The notes: a model not told the origin generated them from the sequence alone. A stretch of DNA of 64,000 bases from Cedecea neteri (GCF_000757825.1 NZ_CP009451.1:1426001-1490000); one strand, 5' to 3'; shown: positions 26,061-35,426, counted from the first letter of the stretch. Numbers and translations: made by a program.

Positions 26061-26978
26061 TTACATCACGCTAAACAGTGAGAGCTTACTGATCATGCTG
26101 TAAGCCTGGTTGGAAATCTGTACAGAATTCATATACAGCTGAAGGTTTACCGTCGCCGTAGCGGGGTCGCTGAAAGAGAGATCGCGTACCACCTGGTCGT
26201 TTGCCGCGCTGACGTCGGTATGCGCGTTGCTCAGCAGGGTTAAGCGGTTTTGTCGTCCCCCCACGTCGGTAAAGATCGCCGACACGTTATCCCGCGTGGC
26301 TTTGGCGGAATCCAGCATATCGGTGACCTCACTCTTATAATCCGCCGCCGGAATAGCCGGATCCTGCATTTTCTGCGACAGCGCTTTCAGCTTATTCAGC
26401 ATGTCCAGATCGTCACTGCCGGAAGAGAAGGCGCTGGCAACGTTGGTGTTTTCCTTAATGTTTACGCCGTTCGCCACGGTCGTCTCGCGCGTGCCGTCGT
26501 TACCGGCAAACACAAAGGTCTTCGCCGCTGCATCCCACTGCACCGGTTTCGTGCCGGTTTTCGTACCGGAAAACAGATAGCTGCCGTTTTCATTTTGCGC
26601 ATTCATCGACGCCACCAGCGAGTCCAGCATCGACTCAAGCTCCGCGCCGTAGCTCGCCATATCCTGCTGGCTGTTGGTGTCGTTGGCGGCGGCAAGCAGT
26701 TTGTCGTTCAGCGCCAGCAGCTGGTCGTTCATTGCCTGCAGGTGAGACTCCTGGCTTGCCAGCGTCCCGCTGATGCTGGTGATATTGCTCTGATATTGCT
26801 CAATTGCCGACTGCTCGCGGTTCAACTGCACCAGGCGGCTGGCGGCCACCGGGTCGTCCGACGGCACGTTAATTCGCTTCTGCGTAGAGAGCTGCTGCAT
26901 CAGCTTGCTGATGCTCTCGCTGTTTTTGCCCAGCTGGCTGAGCATCTGCGAGGAGTTGTAAAGGCTACTGATTCGCAT
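26061..26978 (-). CDS. lfgL: Hook-filament junction protein LfgL (FlgL-like)
   Basis: 305-residue FlgL/HAP3 homologue with flagellin-like helical ends: N-terminal M-R-I-S and P-S-D-D-P-V-A-A-S-R-L, and C-terminal S-N-Q-A-Y-S-M-I-S-K-L. It joins the hook-associated ring to the filament. It lies 20 nt after lfgK in the long minus-strand lfgB-to-lafW run. Confidence 0.9.
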   Translation of the reverse strand: MRISSLYNSSQMLSQLGKNSESISKLMQQLSTQKRINVPSDDPVAASRLVQLNREQSAIEQYQSNITSISGTLASQESHLQAMNDQLLALNDKLLAAANDTNSQQDMASYGAELESMLDSLVASMNAQNENGSYLFSGTKTGTKPVQWDAAAKTFVFAGNDGTRETTVANGVNIKENTNVASAFSSGSDDLDMLNKLKALSQKMQDPAIPAADYKSEVTDMLDSAKATRDNVSAIFTDVGGRQNRLTLLSNAHTDVSAANDQVVRDLSFSDPATATVNLQLYMNSVQISNQAYSMISKLSLFSVM

Positions 26979-26998
26979 AGTGTTTATCTTAATCCTCG

Positions 26999-28369
26999 TT
27001 AGAACAGGTTAAGCAGATCGCTGAAGATCTGGTCGCCCGTGGCGATCACTTTCAGGTTGGCCTGGTAGGACTGCATGTAAATCTGCAGGTTGATCGCCTC
27101 TTCGTCCTCGTTGACCGCGCTGAGGTTGTCGCGCTGGTTCTGAGCCTGACTGGCCACTGCAATAGCGGCTTCCTGTTCGGTTTTGTTCTGCCGGCTGGCA
27201 ATCCCGATGCGGGAAATAATCGCCGCAGCGCCCTCGTTGAGGCTCATGTTGCCCAGGCCGCCAATGTTCGTTTTGCTGTTTTTCAGGTCGATAAGAAGCT
27301 GCAGGTTATCGCCGTTGCCGGGCTCGCCCGCCGCGCCGGACAGCGCAATCTCATCGGGCTTCAGGTCGGTCACCTGCAGCATGCCCGCGCTGTTACTCGG
27401 GTCAAAAACAAACAGCGGCTTGCCCGGATTACCGTTGAGATCAAACCCCTGAGCCAGCTGATTGTTAAACAGATCTGCGACCGCTTCAGCCATGCCCTGA
27501 ATCGCGCCCTGCATCTCTTTCAGCGTGGTCGTTTCATAGTCGTAGAGCGCGCCAAGCTGGCCGCCCGTCGAAGGATTGAGGCTGAATTCGCTGGTGGAAA
27601 ACTTCAGGCTGAGGGTGCTGTTGCCGTTGGCATCCACGCCCGCTTTCATTTCACCTGCCGTTTTGCCGCTAACCAGCGGCTGCCCGCCCTTCAGGGCCAC
27701 GGTGTAGCTCCCGCTGCCGTCTTCGGTAACCTTCACGTCCGCCAGCTCGCTGAGTTTTTTCACCAGCTCGTCACGCTGATCGCGAAGCACGCTGCTGTTG
27801 CCGCCGGTAGACTCCAGTTCGATGATTTTCTGGTTGTAGCTGGCAATACCGGAGCTTAGCGAGTTGATGCTTTCCACCGCCGCGTTACGCTGGGTGGAGA
27901 GTGAATTTTTCTGGCTAGTGATAAAGTCATTCATGCTGTTAAAACGCGTGGCCAGGGAGCTGGCCTGGTTTAACAGCTGCTGGCGCAGCGCCGGAGATTC
28001 TGGCTGCGTGGTCATCGCGCTCAGGGCGCCAAAAAACTCATCCAGCCCGTTACCCAGGCTTGTAGAATCGGTGCCAATCACCTCTTCCAGGGCACCAAGA
28101 TACTGCTGTCCCGAAGTGAAATAGCTGGCCTTGGTGTTCGTCTGCCAGACCTGGTTCACCAGATACTGGTTGGAGATGCGGCGAATGCTGTCTACCTGCA
28201 CGCCGTTTCCGGCGGACAGGCCAACCTGGCCCATCGGCCCAATAGCACTTTGCAGCATCCCCTGGCGGCTGTAGCCGGGCGTCAGCAGGTTAGCGATGTT
28301 CATCGAGGTGACGCTCATCCCCGTCTGGGCAGCCTGAATGCCGCTGTAGGCAATATTAATGATGCTCAT
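26999..28369 (-). CDS. lfgK: Hook-associated protein LfgK (FlgK-like)
   Basis: 456-residue HAP1 homologue. The N-terminal flagellar rod motif (A-x-S-G-I/L-A-A-Q type) and the C-terminal I-N-L-Q-x-Y-M-Q-S-Y-Q-A-N-L-K block are typical. It is shorter than FlgK of the primary enteric flagellum. Its start is 3 nt after the lfgJ stop. Confidence 0.9.
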   Translation of the reverse strand: MSIINIAYSGIQAAQTGMSVTSMNIANLLTPGYSRQGMLQSAIGPMGQVGLSAGNGVQVDSIRRISNQYLVNQVWQTNTKASYFTSGQQYLGALEEVIGTDSTSLGNGLDEFFGALSAMTTQPESPALRQQLLNQASSLATRFNSMNDFITSQKNSLSTQRNAAVESINSLSSGIASYNQKIIELESTGGNSSVLRDQRDELVKKLSELADVKVTEDGSGSYTVALKGGQPLVSGKTAGEMKAGVDANGNSTLSLKFSTSEFSLNPSTGGQLGALYDYETTTLKEMQGAIQGMAEAVADLFNNQLAQGFDLNGNPGKPLFVFDPSNSAGMLQVTDLKPDEIALSGAAGEPGNGDNLQLLIDLKNSKTNIGGLGNMSLNEGAAAIISRIGIASRQNKTEQEAAIAVASQAQNQRDNLSAVNEDEEAINLQIYMQSYQANLKVIATGDQIFSDLLNLF

Positions 28370-28372
28370 GTT

Positions 28373-28762
28373 TTATGACTCCTGACCGCGACGCATCACG
28401 GGGATGACCGGGGTAGCTAATTCCGAGGGCTGCTGCGGTAAAGCGGCACTTTTTGCCTCGGCCTTAACTCCGGCGGGTACCAGCTGGGCAATAATCATCC
28501 CGGCAATGCCGGTGCTGCGCTGCGAAGCCAGCTCGGAGGCCAGCCGATCGTCGTAAAAATCTCGCATCATGCGCTGCTGCTTGCTGTTGAAAGGGCTGTC
28601 CTCGGCGGCCATCGCATCAGAGGCTTTGCGCATCTGCTGCATCATCGAGCGCAGAAACATCGCTTCAAACTGCTCGGCAGCCTGTTCAACATTTTGCGGT
28701 TTTACCTGCCCGGTCATATCGCCGGGCAGGACGGTTTGCTGCCGGTTAATCGGATTGATCAT
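28373..28762 (-). CDS. lfgJ: Rod-binding protein LfgJ without a hydrolase domain
   Basis: 129-residue protein that covers only the rod-binding half of FlgJ (A-A-E-Q-F-E-A-M-F-L-R-S-M-M near residue 27 and the M-M-R-D-F-Y-D block). The C-terminal glucosaminidase of enteric FlgJ is absent. Another enzyme must therefore open the peptidoglycan; the NlpC/P60 protein at the lafU end is a possible candidate (inference). Confidence 0.87.
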   Translation of the reverse strand: MINPINRQQTVLPGDMTGQVKPQNVEQAAEQFEAMFLRSMMQQMRKASDAMAAEDSPFNSKQQRMMRDFYDDRLASELASQRSTGIAGMIIAQLVPAGVKAEAKSAALPQQPSELATPVIPVMRRGQES

Positions 28763-28771
28763 TTGGGTTCC

Positions 28772-29863
28772 TTAAATCACCACCAGCTCGGCATCCAGCG
28801 CACCGGCTTCATGCAGCGCCTGCAGAATCGCCATCGTGTCATCCGGCGCTGCGCCCAGGCTGTTAATGGTGCTCACGATGCTGCGAAGGCTGGTGCCCGC
28901 AGGAATGGTGACCATCTGGCCGCGCCCGCGATTCACGCTGACGTCACTTTCCGGCGTGACCACGGTACGCCCCTGGCTGAACGCGCCAGGCTGGCTGACG
29001 TTGCTGCTTTCACGGATGGTGACCGTCAGGTTGCCGTGAGAAACGGCGGCGGCCCGGACCACTACGCCATCACCGATAACCACGGTGCCGGTGCGAGCGT
29101 TAAATACTACGCGCGGAGGCTGTTTCCCGGCGTTTACCTGCACGTCTTCCAGCATCGACATAAACCTGACGCGCTCGCCCGGATCCATCGGCGCACGCAC
29201 CGCCACGTTGGTCGCGCTTTGTGCGGTAGCCGTATTCGCCCCAAAGGTGCTGTTCAGCGCTACCGCCACGTTATTGGCAGTTTTAAAGCTTGGACGCTTG
29301 AGGTTAAGCATCACCTGGCTGTTGTCCTGAAAATCGGTTGGGATCTCGCGTTCGATAGAGCCGCCGTTCGGCACGCGCCCTACCGTAGGCGTATTCACGG
29401 TGACGCTGGAGCCGCTGTTTCCTTCCGCCTTCACGCCGCCAACGACCACGTTGCCCTGCGCCAGCGCATAGACTTCGCCGTCGGCCCCCCGGAGCTGAGT
29501 GAGCAGCAGCGTGCCGCCGCGCAGGCTCTTTGCGTCGCCAATCGAAGAAACGGTGACGTCAATCGACTGCCCGCGTGCATAGCCCGGCGGCAGCGTGGCG
29601 CTGATGGCGACCGCCGCAACATTTTTTACCTTCGGGTCGATTTTGGTCGGCAGCTGCACGCCAAACTGGCGCAGCATGTTGGTCACCGACTGGCTGGTAA
29701 ATTTCACCTGGTTTTTATCGCCGGAGCCATCAAGGCCGACCACCAGGCTATAGCCCACCAGCTGGTTGCCGCGCACACCCTGGATATCCACGATGTTGCC
29801 CAGCGTCTCAGCCAGCGAGCAGGTGCTCCACAGGAGCGTGAGGAAAAGCGCTACGTTACGCAT
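28772..29863 (-). CDS. lfgI: Flagellar P-ring protein LfgI (FlgI-like)
   Basis: 363-residue P-ring subunit with a signal peptide (ending C-S-L-A-E) and the conserved D-I-Q-G-V-R-x-N-Q-L-x-G-Y-x-L-V-V-G-L region. It assembles around the rod in the peptidoglycan layer. Two tandem ATGs exist (29866 and 29863); the second gives better spacing to the GGAG site. Confidence 0.92.
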   Translation of the reverse strand: MRNVALFLTLLWSTCSLAETLGNIVDIQGVRGNQLVGYSLVVGLDGSGDKNQVKFTSQSVTNMLRQFGVQLPTKIDPKVKNVAAVAISATLPPGYARGQSIDVTVSSIGDAKSLRGGTLLLTQLRGADGEVYALAQGNVVVGGVKAEGNSGSSVTVNTPTVGRVPNGGSIEREIPTDFQDNSQVMLNLKRPSFKTANNVAVALNSTFGANTATAQSATNVAVRAPMDPGERVRFMSMLEDVQVNAGKQPPRVVFNARTGTVVIGDGVVVRAAAVSHGNLTVTIRESSNVSQPGAFSQGRTVVTPESDVSVNRGRGQMVTIPAGTSLRSIVSTINSLGAAPDDTMAILQALHEAGALDAELVVI

Positions 29864-29875
29864 CATCGGCTCCGG

Positions 29876-30541
29876 TTAGATAGGGAACAGCGGGTGGTTG
29901 AAGATACGCGTCAGCCAGCCCGCCGCGTTCGAGTCGCTCAGCGCCCCACGGCCCGCATACGAAATACGTGCATTGGCGATGCGCTGGGAAGAAACGGTGT
30001 TATCACGCTCGACGTCATCGGCACGGATCAGGCCCGTGACGCGCATGTACTCGTCGCCCTGGTTAAGGGTGAGCCATTTTTCGCCACGCACCGCCAGCAC
30101 GCCGTTGGGCAGCACTTTGAACACCGCAACGGTAATCGAACCGCGCAGGCTATTTTGCTGCTGGGAGCTGGCGTTGCCGTTGAAGTTACGCTCGCCGTCG
30201 ACCGATCCGCTAAGCTTGTCAACCGAATGGCCGAACGCCTGCGGCACGCCGATCGTGACGTCGTTTTTCTTACCGAAGTTGGTTCGCGCTTGCTTACTGG
30301 CCTGGGTAGACTCATCGAGACGTACGGTCAGGATATCCCCCACGCGATAGGCGCGGCGGTCCTGGGTCAGCGACCAGTTATAGCCGCCGTTGTAGACGCC
30401 ACCGCCCTGCACCGCCGTATCCGGCATAACAAAATCTTCCGGTGGCGCGAAGGCCGCATCGTCTTTATGCACCAGCAAAGCCGGGCTTTCGCACCCGGCC
30501 AACATCAAGGCCAGTAAACCGATAACACACTGCTTTTTCAT
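29876..30541 (-). CDS. lfgH: Flagellar L-ring lipoprotein LfgH (FlgH-like)
   Basis: 221-residue L-ring subunit, a lipoprotein with lipobox L-M-L-A-G-C (Cys17). The conserved region R-V-G-D-I-L-T-V-R-L-D-E-S-T-Q-A and the C-terminal D-S-N-A-A-G-W-L motif are present. I used ATG 30541; a GTG at 30553 would add four residues before the signal peptide. Confidence 0.92.
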   Translation of the reverse strand: MKKQCVIGLLALMLAGCESPALLVHKDDAAFAPPEDFVMPDTAVQGGGVYNGGYNWSLTQDRRAYRVGDILTVRLDESTQASKQARTNFGKKNDVTIGVPQAFGHSVDKLSGSVDGERNFNGNASSQQQNSLRGSITVAVFKVLPNGVLAVRGEKWLTLNQGDEYMRVTGLIRADDVERDNTVSSQRIANARISYAGRGALSDSNAAGWLTRIFNHPLFPI

Positions 30542-30568
30542 GACTCTCTTCACTTCATTGACCCATCA

Positions 30569-31354
30569 TCACATCGTCTGGGTGACAAACTTGAGCATAT
30601 CGTCGGCGGCAGACACCATTTTGGCGTTCATTTCGTAGGCGCGCTGGACGGTAATCATGTCCACCATCTCCTCGACGACCTGCACGTTAGACCCTTCAAG
30701 CGATCCCTGCTCGAGCTGGCCAAACGCCTCTTCACCGGGGATGCCTTCCACCGCTTCACCGCTGGCGGTAGTTTCGCGATAGAGGTTGCCGCCCACCGCT
30801 TCGAGGCCAGCCGGATTGACGAAGTTCACCAGGGTAATCTGCCCCAGCTCAACCGGATCGGTTTCGCCACCAACCAGCGCCATCACCGTGCCGTCTTTGG
30901 CAATCTGAAGCTCTTTGGTATTGGCCGGCAGCTCAATTTGCGGCACCAGCGGCAGGCCAGCGGCGTTGGTGATCACCCCTTCCTGATTGCGCTGCAGGTT
31001 TCCAGCGCGGGTATAGGCGATTTCACCATCCGGCGTTTCCACCTGGAAGAATCCCTGGCCGGTGATAGCCACGTCCAGATCCTGCCCGGTGTTCTGGATG
31101 CTGCCGGTGGAGAACTCTTTCTGCGTACCGACGATTTTCACGCCGCTGCCGAACTGAATGCCGGTCGGGGCGGTGTTGTTCTGATCGAGCTGGCCGCCGG
31201 GTGCACGCTGGTTCTGATAAAACAGATCCGAGAACATCACGCGGTCGCGCTTAAACCCCGAGGTATTCACGTTGGCGAGGTTGTTGGAAATCGCGCCCAT
31301 TTTGGCGTCCTGCGCCGCGAGCCCGGTTTTACTTATCCATAAAGCTGGATTCAT
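30569..31354 (-). CDS. lfgG: Distal rod protein LfgG (FlgG-like)
   Basis: 261-residue distal rod protein. The N-terminal rod motif (T-G-L-A-A-Q-D-A-K-M-x-x-I-S-N-N-L-A-N-V-N-T) and the C-terminal M-V-D-M-I-T-V-Q-R-A-Y-E-M-N-A-K block are clear. Full length for the family. Confidence 0.93.
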   Translation of the reverse strand: MNPALWISKTGLAAQDAKMGAISNNLANVNTSGFKRDRVMFSDLFYQNQRAPGGQLDQNNTAPTGIQFGSGVKIVGTQKEFSTGSIQNTGQDLDVAITGQGFFQVETPDGEIAYTRAGNLQRNQEGVITNAAGLPLVPQIELPANTKELQIAKDGTVMALVGGETDPVELGQITLVNFVNPAGLEAVGGNLYRETTASGEAVEGIPGEEAFGQLEQGSLEGSNVQVVEEMVDMITVQRAYEMNAKMVSAADDMLKFVTQTM

Positions 31355-31372
31355 CGTTCGTTATCCTTGTAA

Positions 31373-32104
31373 TCAACTGCCGCGCAGCAGGCGATTGCCC
31401 GCCGTGGCCAGATCTTCCGCCGCTTTCATCATCTTGATCTGAGCTTCGAACTGACGGTTCAGCGCAATGCTCGACACCATCTCGCTGATGGCCGAAACGT
31501 TGGCGCTTTCCAGGTGCCCGGAGGCCACCATGACTTCTTCGTTGCGCGGATTGTTCAGCGCGTTAGTGACGAGGAACCCGGCGCTGTTTTTCTGCACCTG
31601 TCCGGCAGGAATATCCACCAGCTTGAGGCGATCGATTTCCACCGGTATGGCAGGGCCGCCGTCGTCCGGCACAATGCTTATCACCCCGTCCTGGGCAATA
31701 GCGATTTGTGAAAATGGCGGCAGCACGATAGGTCCGCCGTCCCCTTCCACCGGCAGGCCGTTAATCGTCAGGTCGCCTTCCGGACCAACGTCGATTTGCC
31801 CGTTGCGGGTATAGACTTCGCGATTACCGCTGCTGAGGGCTATCAGGCCGCTCCCGCGCAGGGCAACGTCGAGGTCACGGCCGGTCTGCTTCATCGCACC
31901 CGGCGTCATATCAACCCCGCCGTTGGTCGGCTGCACCAGATAGCGCGAGTCATACCCCGCGCCTTCAATCTGCTGCGCCAGAGCGCTTTCCAGATCGCTG
32001 CGAAATCCCTGGGTATTCACGTTCGCCAGGTTGTTGGCGTGGATCTGCTGCTGGGACAGGCTGCGGTTTGCGCCGCTGACGGCGGTGTAAATTAAGTGAT
32101 CCAT
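31373..32104 (-). CDS. lfgF: Proximal rod protein LfgF (FlgF-like)
   Basis: 243-residue proximal rod protein with the N-terminal A-N-N-L-A-N-V-N-T-Q-G-F-R motif and a C-terminal Q-F-E-A-Q-I-K-M-M-K block. It shares a TAATG junction with lfgE upstream and is followed 18 nt later by lfgG. Confidence 0.92.
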   Translation of the reverse strand: MDHLIYTAVSGANRSLSQQQIHANNLANVNTQGFRSDLESALAQQIEGAGYDSRYLVQPTNGGVDMTPGAMKQTGRDLDVALRGSGLIALSSGNREVYTRNGQIDVGPEGDLTINGLPVEGDGGPIVLPPFSQIAIAQDGVISIVPDDGGPAIPVEIDRLKLVDIPAGQVQKNSAGFLVTNALNNPRNEEVMVASGHLESANVSAISEMVSSIALNRQFEAQIKMMKAAEDLATAGNRLLRGS

Positions 32105-33297
32105 TACACGGCCTGGAACAGCGCGTTCATCATGCTGTCGTTGGTGCTGATAACCTTAGTGTTGGCCTGGTAATTACGCTGGGCGCTCATCAGCCCAACC
32201 AGTTCCGAGGTCAAATCAACGTTTGAGGCTTCCAGCGCACCGGCTTTAATGGCACCCAACAGGCCGCTGCCTGGCGCTCCGGTCAGCGGGGTTCCGGAAG
32301 CTGCGGTCTGCATCCAGGTGGTGCCATCCTGCGCGGCCAGGCCGTTAGGGTTAGCAAAGTTGGCTAAAATCAGCTGTCCCTGAAGCATGCGCTCGCCGTT
32401 GGAGAACGTGGCATACACCGAGCCATCTTCATCGATCTGCTGGCCGGTTTTCGAGCCGGAGGCATAGCCGTTGCCCTTGTTTTTGCTGACCGAGAAATCA
32501 GAGCCATACTGCGTGGTGCCGGTGTAGTTCAGGTCAACGGACAACGGCTGCGCGCCAGGAATATCAATGGTCAGATCCACGGCTCCATTGGGCGAACTCA
32601 AAATGCCCTGATCGCTGAAGGTCAAGGTTTGGCTCGCCGGATTGGTCATCGGCTGGTCGTCCATGTAGTAATGCACTTCCCTGGTGTTTTCGTCAGTTTT
32701 TACGAAATACTGGTTGATGGTGTGCTCGCGACCCAGCGAGTCATAGACCTGCGTCGCGTAGGTGTTGTTGTAGGAAGTGTTGTCTTTAGGATCGAAATTA
32801 GCCGTAACGGGCTTCTCCGCGCGGGCATCAAGGTTAGCGGTAAAATCTAAACCATCGGTAGGCTTCGCGGCGATCGAGCCGTTGCTGATGGTTAAATTGC
32901 CAACGCTGCCCACCTGCAGCACGCCGTTCGCGTCAACCGGGTAACCCTGCAGGTTCATGCCGGAACTGTTGATCAGATTACCGTTGCTGTCGGTGCCGAA
33001 ATAGCCCGCACGGGTATAGGCCGTGGTGCCGGCAGTGTCGCGCACCACGAAGAAACCATTGCCGGAGATAGCCAGATCCAGGCCATTACCGGTGGCATTG
33101 ATAGCCCCGCCACGGCTGATGCTCTGGGTCATGCCGGTCACCCCCACGCCGAGCGGCTGGCTTTGGGCGTACAGGGCAGCAAACTCCGCCCGGCCGGACT
33201 TAAACCCTACGGTGCCGGAGTTCGCGATGTTGTTAGAGATCGCATTCAGCTGTTCGGTGATGGCGTTAAGGCCGGAGGTCGCAATACTAAAGCTCAT
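32104..33297 (-). CDS. lfgE: Hook protein LfgE (FlgE-like)
   Basis: 397-residue hook subunit. The N-terminal S-G-L-N-A-I-T-E-Q-L-N-A-I-S-N-N-I-A-N and C-terminal S-A-Q-R-N-Y-Q-A-N-T-K-V-I blocks are diagnostic. The central part forms the hook surface domains. It lies between lfgD and lfgF. Confidence 0.93.
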   Translation of the reverse strand: MSFSIATSGLNAITEQLNAISNNIANSGTVGFKSGRAEFAALYAQSQPLGVGVTGMTQSISRGGAINATGNGLDLAISGNGFFVVRDTAGTTAYTRAGYFGTDSNGNLINSSGMNLQGYPVDANGVLQVGSVGNLTISNGSIAAKPTDGLDFTANLDARAEKPVTANFDPKDNTSYNNTYATQVYDSLGREHTINQYFVKTDENTREVHYYMDDQPMTNPASQTLTFSDQGILSSPNGAVDLTIDIPGAQPLSVDLNYTGTTQYGSDFSVSKNKGNGYASGSKTGQQIDEDGSVYATFSNGERMLQGQLILANFANPNGLAAQDGTTWMQTAASGTPLTGAPGSGLLGAIKAGALEASNVDLTSELVGLMSAQRNYQANTKVISTNDSMMNALFQAV

Positions 33298-33332
33298 ATC
33301 ATGTCTTCCTGATTATTTCTGCTGGTCCTGAC

Positions 33333-34007
33333 TCATGCCTTGCCGGCAGGGGCAGATTGTCCAAATTGGGTGATGTAGTTGTAGGCAATTTCGCCCAGGC
33401 CCGAAATGTTGAGCATGGTCGGGCTGCCGTCCAGCGGGATGCGCACGTTATTGACGATGCCGCCAATTTCGACCGGAACTTTTTCTTCCCCGGTGTCGGT
33501 CACCACGCTAAGCGTGTATTTCCCTTCCGCCAGCCCCAGCGCTTCAGGGTCGATAGCAAAATCCACCTGCCCGGCTTCCTGTTTGCCCAGCTCAATTTTC
33601 TGCTCGGTGCCGGCGGAATCCTTGACGATAACGGTAACCACGCCGGCAGCATGTTCCAGCGTCAGGCGGCCATTCACGGTCGTGGCGCCGTCGGAGGTAA
33701 AGCTGTCGCTCTGCACCATCACCTTCTGCCCGACCAGATTGCCGGTGCTCAGCGTTTGCAGGTTGTCCATCAGTACCGAGTTGTTGGCCATCAGCCTGGA
33801 CATGGTTTCCATCGACTGCACCTGGGTCAGCTGCGCCAGCTGGCCGACATATTCGGTGCCGTCCGTCGGGTTGAGCGGATCCTGGTTCTGGATTTGCGCG
33901 ACCAGCAGCTGCATAAACAGGCCGTTCATGCCCGCCGCGCTGCCGTTATTTGCCACGCCGCCGTCGCCGTTGGCGCTCAAGTTACTGGTGTCGTTATTCA
34001 CGTTCAT
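33333..34007 (-). CDS. lfgD: Hook-capping protein LfgD (FlgD-like)
   Basis: 224-residue hook cap scaffold. The conserved Q-L-L-V-A-Q-I-Q-N-Q-D-P-L-N-P-T block at about residue 40 and the C-terminal FlgD Ig/tudor-like region are present. I chose ATG 34007; a GTG at 34013 overlapping the lfgC stop is the alternative. Confidence 0.91.
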   Translation of the reverse strand: MNVNNDTSNLSANGDGGVANNGSAAGMNGLFMQLLVAQIQNQDPLNPTDGTEYVGQLAQLTQVQSMETMSRLMANNSVLMDNLQTLSTGNLVGQKVMVQSDSFTSDGATTVNGRLTLEHAAGVVTVIVKDSAGTEQKIELGKQEAGQVDFAIDPEALGLAEGKYTLSVVTDTGEEKVPVEIGGIVNNVRIPLDGSPTMLNISGLGEIAYNYITQFGQSAPAGKA

Positions 34008-34009
34008 TT

Positions 34010-34435
34010 TCACACTTCTCCAAGGCGCAGCAGGCTTTGCTGCATGCTTTTCACGCTGTTAAGTACGTCAACGCTGGTTTCAAAACTGCGTGAGGCCGAC
34101 ATCATGTCCGCCATCTCTTCCACCACGTTCACGTCCGGGTAATAGACGTAGCCGCGGTCGTCGGCCATCGGGTGATTAGGTTCATAACGCTGCACCGCGT
34201 TACCGGTTTCCACCACGTCCATGACCTGCACTCTTGCCCCGGTCAGCGCCCGGTTGCCCATCAGCTCATCGTTTTGATAAACCGAGGCGAATACCGGGCG
34301 GCGTGCCTTGTAGACGCCATTCTCAGTCGCCGAGGGTGAGTCGGCGTTCGCCATGTTGCTGGCGATGGTGTTCAGGCGAACGGTCTGCGCCGTCATAGCC
34401 GAGCCTGAAACACGATAGATATTGTTAAATGCCAT
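34010..34435 (-). CDS. lfgC: Proximal rod protein LfgC (FlgC-like)
   Basis: 141-residue rod protein with the N-terminal S-G-S-A-M-T-A-Q-T-V-R-L-N-T-I-A-S-N-M-A-N motif and C-terminal M-A-D-M-M-S-A-S-R-S-F-E. Size and motifs match FlgC. It lies 22 nt after lfgB. Confidence 0.93.
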   Translation of the reverse strand: MAFNNIYRVSGSAMTAQTVRLNTIASNMANADSPSATENGVYKARRPVFASVYQNDELMGNRALTGARVQVMDVVETGNAVQRYEPNHPMADDRGYVYYPDVNVVEEMADMMSASRSFETSVDVLNSVKSMQQSLLRLGEV

Positions 34436-34457
34436 TTTGCATGGTTACCTGAGTTGG

Positions 34458-34808
34458 TTATTTCCCTTCGATAGCCTTTTTCAGGCCAACAAACTTCATG
34501 TTCAGAAACGCCAGGCTTGCCTGGTAGTCCTGCACATTTTTCGAAAACTCAGCCTGCTCCACGTCTAAGGCGACGGTGTTGCCATCGGAAGAAGGCTGAT
34601 ACGGCACGCGATATTTTTCCTGCGGCGAAGGGTCAGTTGAAAAACTCCACGCTGAACGTTGCATCTCCGCGGCAAAATCAATATCTTTAGCCTGGAAGTT
34701 TGGGGTGTCGACGTTAGCCAGGTTGGCGGATAGCAGCTCTGCTCGGGAAAGTCGAAGTGCTACTGCCTGCGGATGAACACCCAATGCTTTGTCAAAAGAA
34801 ATACTCAC
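34458..34808 (-). CDS. lfgB: Proximal rod protein LfgB (FlgB-like)
   Basis: 116-residue rod protein with the A-N-L-A-N-V-D-T-P-N-F-Q-A-K-D-I-D-F block. I prefer the GTG start at 34808 (V-S-I-S-F-D-K-A-L-G), which has GAGG 9 nt upstream. The ATG at 34817 lies directly on that ribosome site, and the ATG at 34871 would place the sigma-54 promoter inside the gene. It is the first gene of the lfgB-to-lafW operon. Confidence 0.87.
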   Translation of the reverse strand: MSISFDKALGVHPQAVALRLSRAELLSANLANVDTPNFQAKDIDFAAEMQRSAWSFSTDPSPQEKYRVPYQPSSDGNTVALDVEQAEFSKNVQDYQASLAFLNMKFVGLKKAIEGK

Positions 34809-34866
34809 AGCCCACATCCTCGTGATGAAAAACAACGGCAAAAAAATCGCTAACACATCCTTGTTT

Positions 34867-34882
34867 AGCAATTACCATGCCA
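34867..34882 (-). promoter_or_regulatory. Sigma-54 promoter of the lfgB operon
   Basis: On the minus strand the site reads TGGCATGGTAATTGCT, matching TGGCAY-N5-TTGCW with correct -24/-12 spacing. It lies in the divergent lfgB/lfgA interval and would give a leader of roughly 45 nt to the GTG start. It is likely to be driven by LafK with sigma-54. Similar in sequence to the lafB promoter. Confidence 0.8.
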
Positions 34883-34895
34883 GAGTTATAACATC

Positions 34896-35411
34896 ATGAA
34901 TTCAAAGATTTTTACCAGATTCAACAGCGATAAAGGGAAACCCGGTTTCCGCTTCTCCTTCCGCCTTGCTGCCGTGTTGGGTTTGCTGATACTGCCTCCG
35001 ACGCTGCTCGCCGCGGAACAAAACGTCGTGGTCGCCAAAAGCGCGCTTGATCGCGGCCATGTTCTGACCCAGGCGGATATTCAGCTCAAAGCTCTCCAGG
35101 CTTCGGGCACCCGTGGCGGCTACCTGACCAACCCCAAAGAAGCCATCGGCATGACGCTGAAGCGGCGCCTGCGCGCTGACCAGCCGATTACCCGCGCGCA
35201 CCTTGACGCCCCGGTGCTGGTTGAACGCGGCCAGCGCGTGCTGATGGTTGCCCTGCAGGACGGCATTGAAGCGAGAACCGTAGGCGAAGCGATGAAAAAG
35301 GGCCGCAAAGGCGAAATGATTAAGGTGAAGAACGAAAGCAGCCAGCGGGTAGTCAGCGCCGTGGTTGCCGACGCGGGCGTGGTGCGCATGCTCAACGCCG
35401 CTACAAAATAA
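34896..35411 (+). CDS. lfgA: P-ring assembly chaperone LfgA (FlgA-like)
   Basis: 171-residue periplasmic chaperone for the P-ring. A signal peptide (hydrophobic about residues 24-39, ending L-L-A-A) is followed by the SAF domain (V-A-K-S-A-L-D-R-G-H-V-L-T) and C-terminal FlgA block (V-K-N-E-S-S-Q-R-V-V). It is shorter than the roughly 220-residue FlgA of the primary system. Transcribed divergently from lfgB. Confidence 0.88.
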   Translation: MNSKIFTRFNSDKGKPGFRFSFRLAAVLGLLILPPTLLAAEQNVVVAKSALDRGHVLTQADIQLKALQASGTRGGYLTNPKEAIGMTLKRRLRADQPITRAHLDAPVLVERGQRVLMVALQDGIEARTVGEAMKKGRKGEMIKVKNESSQRVVSAVVADAGVVRMLNAATK

Positions 35412-35426
35412 TTTTAATTATGCGAT

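Noticed and set aside
28694..30517. 607-codon plus-strand frame opposite lfgJ-lfgH
   Set aside because: It spans three well-supported minus-strand genes and their junctions. The translation is Arg/His/Ala-rich without family features.
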